Source of the DNA: Lacipirellula limnantheis
GTDB lineage: Bacteria; Planctomycetota; Planctomycetia; Pirellulales; Lacipirellulaceae
Assembly (NCBI RefSeq): GCF_007746075.1
Contig: NZ_CP036339.1
Location: forward strand, 5,795,786-5,859,785
Reading direction: 5' to 3'
DNA: 64,000 nt
Shown: positions 34,337 through 42,520 of the stretch, one piece after another
Numbering within the stretch: position 1 is the stretch's first letter
Layout of the letters: each line of letters starts with the position of its first letter
Program-made: the position numbers and the translations under genes
The notes under the pieces: generated by a model
Databases searched by the model: none
Seen by the model: only the letters and a program-made list of their open reading frames with translations
Told to the model about the DNA's origin: nothing

Positions 34337-35916
34337 ACGAACTACATCTTCCCTGGCTCGAACTGGCGATCGCGGCGCCGCTGCTCGGCGCGCTGTGGGT
34401 GTCGCGCGCCATCGATCCCGAAACAGGGCAACGCCGCAGCTTAGCCGTCTGCAGCCTGACGTTGATGCTGGTGCTCTGCGCCTGGATCGACCTCGGTTAC
34501 ATCCACGCCGTGATTGCTCACGATCGTTGGTCGCTCTGTCAAACTTGCATCGGGTTCGATCCGTTCGTCATTGACGATATCAACGCCCCGCTGCTGCCGA
34601 TGGCCGCCCTGCTCTACTTCGTGACGGCGCTAGCGACGTTGCGGACCAAGGTGCGGCGGTTCTCCTTCTCGATGATGCTGGTGAGCGAGGCGATCCTGCT
34701 CGCCACGCTCAGTTGCAATGTCCCCTGGGGAATTATCACCCTGTTGACAATCGGCGTGTTGCCGCCGCTGTGGGAAATCCGCGCCCGCCGCGGTTCGACG
34801 CGGGTCTTCAGCATCCACATGGCGCTTTTCGTGGTGATGCTGGTGGTCGGCTGGTGGATGGTCGAGCACACGCCGGCCGGGAAGCCGCCGTCGACGATCG
34901 CCCTGGCGATGCTGGTCGGAGCCGTCTTGCTCCGCAGCGGGATCGTGCCCCTTCACTGCTGGATGACCGATCTCTTCGAACGGGCCTCGTTCGGCACCGC
35001 CCTGCTGTTCGTCACGCCGATGGTCGGCGTCTACGCCGCCGTGCGGCTGCTGATGCCGATCGCCCCCGACTGGGCGCTGCGCAGCTTGGCGTTCATCTCG
35101 CTGTTCACGGCGGTCTACGCGGCCGGCATGGCGCTGGTGCAACGCGACGCCCGGCGGTTCTTCTGCTATCTGCTGCTTAGCCATTCCTCGCTCGTGCTCG
35201 TGGGACTCGAGATGGCCACGCCGCTCGGCCTTACCGGCGCGCTTTGCCTCTGGATCTCCGTCGGGCTGTCGCTCACAGGCTTTGGCCTGGTCCTACGGTC
35301 GGTCGAAGCCCGCGTCGGTACGATTTCGCTCGATCAGTTCCACGGTCTGTACGAGCATACGCCGACGCTCGCCGCGTTCTTCCTCCTCACCGGGCTGGCG
35401 AGCATCGGCTTCCCGGGCACGATTGGCTTCGTTGGTTCGGAACTGCTGTTCGAAAGCGCCGTCGACATTTATCCCTTCGTGGGGCTCGCCGTGGCGCTGG
35501 CCGCGGCGCTCAACGGCGTGGCGATCCTGCAGGCCTACTTCCGCGTCTTTACCGGGCAACGGTTCTCGGCGCTCATTTCACTCCGCAGCCGCCTGCCCGA
35601 ACGGCTGGCGGTACTGGTCCTCGCCCTGTTGATTCTCGGCGGCGGCCTGTTCCCGCAGCCGGGCCTGGCGTCGCGCTACCACGCGGCAATGGAACTGATC
35701 AAAATTCGCCGCACGCTCGCCGGGCAGGCCGAGGAGTTCGAAGCGCGCGAGCGGCCGGTTTGGTTCGACGAAACCGCCCAGCGCGAACCCGAGCTGGAAC
35801 TGATCGACCCGGCGATCGAGGTCGACGCCCAATCTGAACCCCAACCCGCTGGAGCGACTCCGCTCGACGGCGATCCGTCTGCCGAGCATACGACGTTCCG
35901 ATTGCCAAACGTTTAA
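34333..35916 (+). CDS. Second NuoL/M-like proton-conducting subunit in the dab operon
   Basis: A 527-residue polytopic protein starting MNELHLPWLELAIAAPLLGA. Complex-I antiporter features are present (LRSGIVPLHCWMTDLFERAS; LASIGFPGTIGFVGSELLFE), but the GWE and KSALIPFS segments of DabB are not copied, so it is a distinct subunit and not a duplicate. The hydrophilic C-terminal tail (about 70 residues, Glu/Asp-rich) is unusual. Operons of DUF2309 plus two antiporter-like proteins are known from some lineages. Its role is likely energy coupling for DabA-DabB. Confidence 0.85.
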   Translation: MNELHLPWLELAIAAPLLGALWVSRAIDPETGQRRSLAVCSLTLMLVLCAWIDLGYIHAVIAHDRWSLCQTCIGFDPFVIDDINAPLLPMAALLYFVTALATLRTKVRRFSFSMMLVSEAILLATLSCNVPWGIITLLTIGVLPPLWEIRARRGSTRVFSIHMALFVVMLVVGWWMVEHTPAGKPPSTIALAMLVGAVLLRSGIVPLHCWMTDLFERASFGTALLFVTPMVGVYAAVRLLMPIAPDWALRSLAFISLFTAVYAAGMALVQRDARRFFCYLLLSHSSLVLVGLEMATPLGLTGALCLWISVGLSLTGFGLVLRSVEARVGTISLDQFHGLYEHTPTLAAFFLLTGLASIGFPGTIGFVGSELLFESAVDIYPFVGLAVALAAALNGVAILQAYFRVFTGQRFSALISLRSRLPERLAVLVLALLILGGGLFPQPGLASRYHAAMELIKIRRTLAGQAEEFEARERPVWFDETAQREPELELIDPAIEVDAQSEPQPAGATPLDGDPSAEHTTFRLPNV

Positions 35917-35935
35917 TTCTGGAGCATGTCCGTTT

Positions 35936-37984
35936 ATGTCTGACGCGGTTCGAAAGGGCGAGGTCACGCAGGGCGATCTCGACGGGTTCAAGAAGTTATC
36001 CGCCCCCGTTGCCGCGAACCGCACCAACGGTTCCGCTCCAGGTCAGTCCGAGCGTTCTTGGACGCACGACTTGCGCGCTTCGATCGTCGTGTTTTTCGTG
36101 GCGTTGCCGCTCTGCATGGGGGTGGCGTTGGCCTCGGGAGCGCCGGTCGCGGCGGGGCTGATCACCGGCATCGTCGGAGGCATTTTGGCGGGATCGCTCG
36201 CGGGCTGTCCGCTCCAGGTGAGCGGCCCCGCCGCCGGGCTCACGGTAATCGTTTACGAAATCATCCAGCGCTTGGGGCTAGAACTCCTGGGCCTCACGGT
36301 CATCATTGCCGGCATTCTTCAGATCACGGCGGGTGCGCTGCGATTGGGACCATGGTTTCGCGCCATCTCACCCGCGGTAGTTCACGGCATGCTTGCCGGC
36401 ATCGGCGTGCTGATCTTCGCCAGCCAGTTCCACGTCATGGTCGACGACAAGCCGCGCGGCACTGGCTTGGAGAATCTCGCCGCGATTCCGGCCGCAATCC
36501 AAAAGATCATTAGCGTGCCGCAATTCGCGAGCGAGCCCGAGAACGATTTTCGTCGCAGTGCAATGCGGGAGTTGTCTAATCTGCAACGTGACCAAGCCGC
36601 CCTGCGCAATCAAATCGTCAAGCTAGTTCCCTACGTCGATCCAATAGGGACGACGCCGTCGCTCAACGAAGTGATCGAGCCGAGATTGCACGACTTGGCG
36701 GCATCGCAGGCGCAGATTTCCTTGGAGCTTGACCGCATTAGCAGCGAACTGACGAACGTAGAGATGGAATCCAAGGGCGCCGTCGATCTCGCCCTCGAAA
36801 AAGAGGCCCTAACGGAAGCATTAGACGGCAGTCGCCGCGCCGAAGCGGCGCTTCGCTCAGGGATAGCGGTTGACGCCGTGAAGGCGCAGGGGGAAGCCGT
36901 CGCGACGATTGGCCTCGCTTGCTCGCGGCTGAAGAACCCGTCGCTGGCAGCGTGGCTGGGCATCATCACGATTGCCGTTCTGTTGCTGTGGCTTAAGTTC
37001 GTGCCGACGAAACTTCGCCTCGTGCCGGCGCCATTAGTCGCCATCGTCGTGGCGACGGCGCTGGCTGCCTGCTTCGCACTCCCCGTGCTCTACGTCGAGA
37101 TCCCGGAGAGCCTGATTGACGAAGTCCGCTTGCCGACGTGGGAATTGCTGCGAAACGCCCCCTGGATCCAGTTGGCCCAAAACGGCTTACTGATCGCCAT
37201 CGTCGCTAGCGCCGAAACGCTCCTCTGCGCCACCGCCGTCGACCAAATGCAAAAGGGGAATCGCACCAACTACGATCGTGAACTGGCCGCGCAAGGCGTC
37301 GGCAACGCGGTCTGCGGACTCCTCGGCGCATTGCCCATGACTGGCGTCATCGTGCGTAGCTCAGCAAACGTTCAGGCAGGGGGCAAAACGCGGCTTTCGT
37401 CGATTCTACACGGAGTCTGGCTGCTCGTATTCGTCGTCTCCCTGGCTGGGTTGCTACAGATGATACCTACCGCAAGCCTCGCCGCCGTGCTTGTCTACAC
37501 CGGCTATAAACTGGTCAATATCCGCGAAATAAAAGCGTTGCTGGAGTTCGGTTGGGGCGAAGTCGCCATCTACGCGGCCACGCTAATCACGATTGTCGCG
37601 ACCGACCTGCTCAGCGGCGTTATCGTCGGCATCGCCCTCGCGGCGGGAAAGTTGCTCTACAAATTTTCTCACCTTATTGTACGCTTAACGCACGACCGAC
37701 GCCAAAACCGCTATATGCTGAACTTGACGGGCGCCGCCACGTTCGTTCGCTTACCGAAGTTGGCGGCGGCGCTGGAGAGGATCCCCAGCGACGCGGAACT
37801 CCACGTCGATCTCGATCATCTGACCTACGTCGACCACGCCTGCCTCGATCTTCTCTCCAGGTGGGTAGAGCAGCACGAAGCCGCTGGCGGGCGCCTTGTG
37901 ATCGAATGGGAAACGCTGCAAGGAAGCCTCCGAAGGCAGCCGATGGAACTGCCGGAAATCGAGGAAGGACACGAAGTGGTTTAG
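35936..37984 (+). CDS. SulP-family anion transporter with STAS domain and a soluble insert
   Basis: A 682-residue protein. The transport core is clear: SIVVFFVALPLCMGVALASG, GCPLQVSGPAAGLTVIVYE, and ALPMTGVIVRSSANVQAG. A shortened STAS domain ends the protein (HVDLDHLTYVDHACLDLL). Between membrane segments, residues about 185-335 are replaced by a hydrophilic, helix-rich insert containing likely coiled coil (RELSNLQRDQAALRNQIVKL; SQAQISLELDRISSELTNVE). SulP members move sulfate or bicarbonate; proximity to dabAB and carbonic anhydrase favours bicarbonate, while the nearby sulfatase leaves sulfate possible. It starts 19 bases after the upstream stop. Confidence 0.88.
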   Translation: MSDAVRKGEVTQGDLDGFKKLSAPVAANRTNGSAPGQSERSWTHDLRASIVVFFVALPLCMGVALASGAPVAAGLITGIVGGILAGSLAGCPLQVSGPAAGLTVIVYEIIQRLGLELLGLTVIIAGILQITAGALRLGPWFRAISPAVVHGMLAGIGVLIFASQFHVMVDDKPRGTGLENLAAIPAAIQKIISVPQFASEPENDFRRSAMRELSNLQRDQAALRNQIVKLVPYVDPIGTTPSLNEVIEPRLHDLAASQAQISLELDRISSELTNVEMESKGAVDLALEKEALTEALDGSRRAEAALRSGIAVDAVKAQGEAVATIGLACSRLKNPSLAAWLGIITIAVLLLWLKFVPTKLRLVPAPLVAIVVATALAACFALPVLYVEIPESLIDEVRLPTWELLRNAPWIQLAQNGLLIAIVASAETLLCATAVDQMQKGNRTNYDRELAAQGVGNAVCGLLGALPMTGVIVRSSANVQAGGKTRLSSILHGVWLLVFVVSLAGLLQMIPTASLAAVLVYTGYKLVNIREIKALLEFGWGEVAIYAATLITIVATDLLSGVIVGIALAAGKLLYKFSHLIVRLTHDRRQNRYMLNLTGAATFVRLPKLAAALERIPSDAELHVDLDHLTYVDHACLDLLSRWVEQHEAAGGRLVIEWETLQGSLRRQPMELPEIEEGHEVV

Positions 37985-38229
37985 CGGCCAGTCGCCGGCG
38001 CGAGTCATTCCGACGAACGACCTATTGCCAACTTCAAGTTCGCCGGCGAGACCAAGCCGACGAAATTAAGAAAAGCCGCTTCGCAAACTGTGCGGGGCGT
38101 CGCCGATGCCGCGATCCGCTTCGCAGAAGCTACGGCCTGCAATCCGTCATCTGAGTCGTAGACGCCTCCCGCAAAGCAGAGGTTCTTCTCCTGCAAAGTC
38201 GACCGGGCGCCGAAGGCCTGCTAGGCCCT

Positions 38230-38341
38230 TAGTTCGCTGTTTCTTTCTGGCGTCCGAGGTGTCCAGTGCCGATGTTGACAATGTCGCCCCAGAGACCCTC
38301 GTGCCCCCGGGCCGCGTTGACTTTTCCTTAGCCGCGAACTA
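38230..38341 (+). other. Possible structured RNA element
   Basis: TAGTTCGC (38230-38237) pairs perfectly with GCGAACTA (38334-38341), closing about 96 bases in which CGAGG and CCTCG can pair internally. This could fold as a multi-stem leader or small RNA. It matches no riboswitch I recognise. Confidence 0.25.
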
Positions 38342-38407
38342 GAAGTAACTGCGGCCGCCGATGGGTTTGGCAGGCAGTATCTTGGGCCTCCGCCCGACTC
38401 TCGCGCC

Positions 38408-38749
38408 ATGAATCGCACGTTGCTCACCGCCGCTTACGACGCCAGCCAATGGTGGAGTCGGTGCGCGCTGCAATCGCTGCTGCTAGCATTCGCTCTGGTG
38501 GCGTGCGGTTCGATTCCCAGCACCGCGCTGGCGCCATCGGAAGTTGAATCGGAAGTCCCGGAGGAGGCGACCGCGGCCTCGACTTCCATCGCCGACCTGC
38601 GACGCGGCCTCCGTCACGCCGCGCTCCGTCCGCCGGTGAAGTGCGGGGCTGTTTTAGCCCATGTCCCTTGGTCACCGGCCTTGGCGGCTCCCTACATTGG
38701 CGCGACTCCTCATCTCTCGGCGGGTTTGGCGATTCCGCTGCGTTGCTAG
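38408..38749 (+). CDS. Doubtful small lipoprotein-like ORF
   Basis: A 113-residue frame with a hydrophobic stretch ending in a lipobox-like LVAC (LQSLLLAFALVACGS). The remainder has no recognisable motif, and its C-terminal half is compositionally unlike coding sequence. It could be a real lipoprotein or a chance frame in GC-rich DNA. Confidence 0.3.
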   Translation: MNRTLLTAAYDASQWWSRCALQSLLLAFALVACGSIPSTALAPSEVESEVPEEATAASTSIADLRRGLRHAALRPPVKCGAVLAHVPWSPALAAPYIGATPHLSAGLAIPLRC

Positions 38750-38972
38750 GGGACGTCGCCTACGGCGCAACTCCTTATGCACCGCGAGGTCGCTCGACGC
38801 ACTCAGCGGCATTTGCCAGCGATTTTCTATCCCCCGTCGAATTGCGATTGCCTAATCGAGCGCGAGCGAGTCTCGCGCCATCCGTCGATTCCGGCGTTTC
38901 GCTTCGACGATCATGCTGCAGCCGATCGCCTGGTTGCGCCATCCACCGATCAATGATTCGGAATCTCCTGCC

Positions 38973-39635
38973 ATGCAAAAACTAGTCGACGGCGTTCATC
39001 GTTTTCAGCAAGACGTCTTCGCCAGCCACGAACGCTTTTTCAAGCGGCTCGTCGAGGGGCAAAGCCCGCTGGCGCTGTTCATCACTTGTTCGGATTCGCG
39101 CATCGATCCGAACATGATCACCCAAACCGAGCCGGGCGAGCTCTTCATTCTCCGCAACGCCGGCAACATCGTCCCGACTTACGCCATTAGCAATAGTGGC
39201 GAGGCGGCCACGATTGAATACGCCGTCTCCGTCCTCGGCGTGCAAGATGTGATCATCTGCGGCCACTCGCACTGCGGAGCCATGGGCGCCTTGTTGGAAC
39301 CGCAGCAGGTCGCCGACTTGCCGTCCGTGCGCAGCTGGCTGGGCCACGCCGAGGCCACCTCCCGCATTATCCGCGAGAACTACGGCCACATCACCGAACC
39401 ACAGGCGCGGCTCACCGCCACAGTCGAAGAAAACGTCCTGGTCCAGCTCGAGAACTTGCGGACCCACCCCAGCGTCTTGGCGGCGATGGGCCGCAAAGAA
39501 CTGCGGCTCCACGGCTGGGTCTACAAGTTCGAGACTGGCCAAGTGTTCGCCTTCAATCCACAGCACGGCCAGTTTGAGTCGGTCGGCGAAGGGTTTGAAC
39601 CCCATCCGGTGATGCCCCACTTGCGGGTGATTTGA
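38973..39635 (+). CDS. Beta-class carbonic anhydrase
   Basis: About 220 residues, full length for the class. Zinc ligands are C39 (TCSDSRIDP), H98 and C101 (CGHSHCGAM), with the catalytic Asp41 in the Asp-Arg dyad. The start at 38973 (MQKLVDGVHRFQQDVF) matches family lengths; an ATG at 38913 would add 20 residues that look non-family. It interconverts CO2 and bicarbonate in the cytoplasm. Together with DabA, DabB and SulP on the same strand it completes a dissolved-inorganic-carbon module. Confidence 0.94.
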   Translation: MQKLVDGVHRFQQDVFASHERFFKRLVEGQSPLALFITCSDSRIDPNMITQTEPGELFILRNAGNIVPTYAISNSGEAATIEYAVSVLGVQDVIICGHSHCGAMGALLEPQQVADLPSVRSWLGHAEATSRIIRENYGHITEPQARLTATVEENVLVQLENLRTHPSVLAAMGRKELRLHGWVYKFETGQVFAFNPQHGQFESVGEGFEPHPVMPHLRVI

Positions 39636-40453
39636 TCGGCGACTTCTGCGATGTACTCACCGTAGGCGTGAAGACGACGGCCCATAAATATCGCAACTCA
39701 CCATCGATGAACCGATGATCGCAACGCGCCCTCAGCCAAGACCCGGCGACCCGGCCTGTCCTTCCACTAATCGGAGAACAGCCGAAAGCCGCGTGTGCGA
39801 TGCAGATCCGTAGAGCCAGTTGCCGCTCTCCGGCATCAGGGCGGCGCAGCCGCTAGCGTCATCATCAAGAGTTGGCCCGCCTCGCAAAAATGCCTCCCGC
39901 GGCTCCGTCGCGCTGGTAGGCAAGCACGCCAACCAGAGCCGCCCACGGACTCCTTCTGTCTTCTTATGACAATTGTGTTGAAATTGGCCACCCAAGCCGC
40001 TAACGTGAACACCAGTGCATCTATCGATCGCGTGCCCGCGTGCCACGCTTTAAGCCGGGACCTCTCATGCTGCGCAGTCAAAAAGCCGATCGCTGCAATG
40101 CCGCCGGCAACTGTGCGCGCCCTTCCGCCGCAGCCTCTGCATCGACACCCACGACACTCCTGCCGCCCCTTCACTGTCGCTCGACAATCTGGCGACAACC
40201 CCAACTGCCGTATAGCAGAGAACTTACGATTTGTGTCGCCAAAAAACGCGTTTCGCGACAGAAGTCAGGCGGCGACAAAATTCCCCAGACGCCATCCCGT
40301 GTTAGCCGCGACGCAACGCGGAGCGCGTTGCTTCGCGACACGCCCAACTCTTTCCCCGCCAACGCCTTCCGCCACCCCATCGCCATTCTGTCGCCCAGAC
40401 GTCGATCGGCGTCAAAATTCCCCACGCGATATAATTCACTTCACCCGCGGGCG
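39636..40453. other. Convergent intergenic region with clustered TGTCGC/GCGACA words
   Basis: About 820 bases between carbonic anhydrase (plus) and the YihY/BrkB gene (minus). Frames here are Arg/Ser-rich and not convincing. Between 40175 and 40394 the word TGTCGC or its complement GCGACA occurs seven times (40175, 40192, 40234, 40255, 40272, 40335, 40389). Two inverted pairs, 40175/40192 and 40234/40255, could form small hairpins. Two near-identical words (GACAAAATTCCCCAGACG and GTCAAAATTCCCCACGCG) lie near 40274 and 40420. Confidence 0.5.
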
Positions 40454-41413
40454 TCACTTCTCCTCCGCTCGCACCGCTTCCTCGACATCGGCCGTCCGCG
40501 GAATCCCCTGCTGCACGCGGGCATGCTCGGTCACATGCACCGCCTGCTTGTTCGGCTCCAGCGGAGCGTGCTCGATTCGCGCTTGCACCTGCGTCATCTC
40601 GGCCCCGAAGAGGAGGATCAGACACGAGTAGTAAACCCACAGAATGACGATGACTAGCGACCCGGCGGCGCCGTAACTGGAACCGAGCGAGCTGTGCCCC
40701 AGATAAAGCCCAAACAGCGACTTGCCAATGACGAACAGCCCCGCCGTGACGAACGCGCCCAGCCACACATGCCGCCACGCGACGCGCACGTCGGGCAGCA
40801 CCCGGTAAATCAACGCAAACAAGACGGTAATCAATCCCAAGGAAAGGAGCGACTCCAGAAACTGCACGCCGACGACGTACGACGACGCCGACCGCACGGC
40901 AGCCGTCGTGACGGCACTGGTCACCAGCGAGATCAGCATCAAGAACCAAATGACCAGCACCATCGCGAAGGCGAAGAACCGATCGATGATCATTTGCACG
41001 ATCCCTAGGCCCGGCTTCGGTTGAACTTCCCAAATCGTGTTGAGCGAGTCCTTCAGTTCGGTGAAGACGCCCGTTGCGGCGAAGATCATCGTGGCCACGC
41101 CGAGTCCGGTCGCCAGCGGCGTCGCGGCCCGCGGCTGGGCATTGGCGATCAGCGTTTCGATCGCCGCCGCGCCGTCGTTTCCCACCAGGAACGCGGCCTG
41201 AGCCAGGATCTCGCGCAGCGCTACTTCGGTCCCAAAGCTCCGCTCGGCGACTTTGAACGCAATGACCACGATCGGCGTCAGGGAGAACACGGCATAAAAG
41301 GCGATCGCCGCCGCCATGCGCGGGACTTTGTCTTCGTTCCACTCGAAGAACGCCCCGCGCAGCACCCGCGGAAGCTGGCGTAACGGCCGTGAGAGGAAAA
41401 TCGTCGATGCCAT
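40454..41413 (-). CDS. YihY/virulence factor BrkB family membrane protein
   Basis: About 320 residues with six predicted membrane helices. Family motifs include ARMAAAIAFYAVFSL-like DKVPRMAAAIAFYAVFSLTP, KDSLNTIWEVQPKPG and GSSYGAAGSLVIVILWVYYS. The start at 41413 (MASTIFLSRPLRQLPRVLRG) is preferred over 41461. The family was once called RNase BN, wrongly; its real function is unknown, perhaps transport. It ends in a short polar tail rich in Glu. Confidence 0.88.
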   Translation of the reverse strand: MASTIFLSRPLRQLPRVLRGAFFEWNEDKVPRMAAAIAFYAVFSLTPIVVIAFKVAERSFGTEVALREILAQAAFLVGNDGAAAIETLIANAQPRAATPLATGLGVATMIFAATGVFTELKDSLNTIWEVQPKPGLGIVQMIIDRFFAFAMVLVIWFLMLISLVTSAVTTAAVRSASSYVVGVQFLESLLSLGLITVLFALIYRVLPDVRVAWRHVWLGAFVTAGLFVIGKSLFGLYLGHSSLGSSYGAAGSLVIVILWVYYSCLILLFGAEMTQVQARIEHAPLEPNKQAVHVTEHARVQQGIPRTADVEEAVRAEEK

Positions 41414-41526
41414 AGCAAACCGCCTGAGGCCGTAGAGAATGACCAGGCATTGCTGAGGCAAACGTCGTGCCGCGAGAGTCAGCGACGAAGGGCGAAAGTC
41501 TCGCGAAGAACCGGCGCCCTTGGCGT

Positions 41527-42165
41527 TTACGGCACAATGCGGCAGACGAAGCGCCCGGCGATCTCGAACGAATTGCCCACCTGGCGGACGCGCGTGGTCT
41601 GCAACAGTACGGGCAGCAGATTAACGCCCGCGTAGGTGAAATCGATCGCCAGATAAGGTTGCGGAATTCGCCGCGTGTGAAACAGCGCCGCCCCGCCGCC
41701 CGAAACATTCAGCGTCAGCACGCGCTCCGCCGGAGCGGCGATGCGGAAGTCGCCGCTCAACGGCACGACCGTCACCGGCGCTGCCACGGTGTGGCGCTAC
41801 TGGCTGCGGGTGTCGGTGCCCATGAACTTGCGATTGGCGAAGCACTCCACCAGTCGAATCGTATCCCGGCGGCTCACCGTCTGGGCAGCCGAAGCGAGGT
41901 GGAAGTTCAGCTCCTTCATCACGTCATGATAGGATATCGGCTTGGCCACCCCGCGAACCAGCTTCCCGTCCTGCTCTTGCGGCCGGGCAAAGAAGACCGA
42001 TCCGCAGCGCCGACAGAGCCAGGCGCTCGCCGGCGAGGAAGGGTTCGGACGACGCAACAACACGGGCGTGCTGCAACTGCCGCAACGCTCGATCGCGTCG
42101 TCCAACTCGCAGACGGCCGCCGATGCGTAGACATCGTCTTCGTCGATGACTGAATCCTCAACCAT
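41527..42165 (-). pseudogene. Zinc-ribbon plus PilZ-like gene interrupted by an in-frame TAG
   Basis: The upstream part (42165 to the stop at 41799-41797, 122 residues) has a zinc ribbon C28-x2-C31 ... C51-x2-C54 (ERCGSCSTP ... LCRRCGSVF) and a helix. The frame continues past the TAG without any shift into a PilZ-like domain (RHTVAAPVTVVPLSGDF ... LTLNVSGGGAALF ... FEIAGRFVCRIVP). The NVSGGG element fits the (D/N)xSxxG motif of c-di-GMP-binding PilZ domains. The TAG falls inside what would be RxxxR (R-S-Q-stop-R). The two halves may be one gene broken by a point mutation, two products through reinitiation at the GTG at 41787, or a readthrough gene. Confidence 0.7.
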
Positions 42166-42520
42166 CGCTAGCAGCCTACGGGTGCGGCGTCACAGATCTC
42201 GGTTAGGTGCGAAGTTCCGCCGGGAATAATAGTAAGTCTAGGTCACAATTCGACCGCTTTGGGTCGCTAAGGGCGAAAACGACGTGTATCCCCACATCCA
42301 GCGAGCCTCCACGGGCTGGTTAGAGCGGCCGCGCTAACCGTCGTATTGCCTGGGAAATGATCGTGCTGGCGGGAACGATCGTACCGGTTTGGTGAACTTT
42401 CGCAACGGCCGCCGGGAGCGTTCGCTGCTAGAATGAGGCGGCGTTGCGCGACCTCGTTTTTCACCCGGGCCAATGCCCGTCTCGCTTCGACGTCCCGCTT
42501 CGACGCCTTCTCTGAACGAC
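42166..42520. other. Divergent intergenic region
   Basis: About 355 bases between the PilZ-like gene (minus) and the third PSD1 gene (plus). I see no gene and no clear promoter or hairpin. Confidence 0.4.

Larger units (their letters stand above)
37985..38972. other. Long gap between SulP and carbonic anhydrase genes
   Basis: Nearly 1 kb. It holds a possible structured element (38230-38341) and one doubtful small ORF (38408-38749). No other coding signal is seen. It may contain a promoter for the carbonic anhydrase gene; an unpartnered TTGACA occurs near 38275. Confidence 0.45.

Noticed and set aside
39795..40657. Plus-strand ORFs of 278 and 205 residues between carbonic anhydrase and the BrkB gene
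   Set aside because: Arg/Ser/Pro-rich, overlapping each other and the 3' end of the BrkB gene, without any motif.
40302..41708. Minus-strand ORF of 468 residues
   Set aside because: It is a shifted frame over the YihY/BrkB gene, whose own frame gives a clean six-helix protein.
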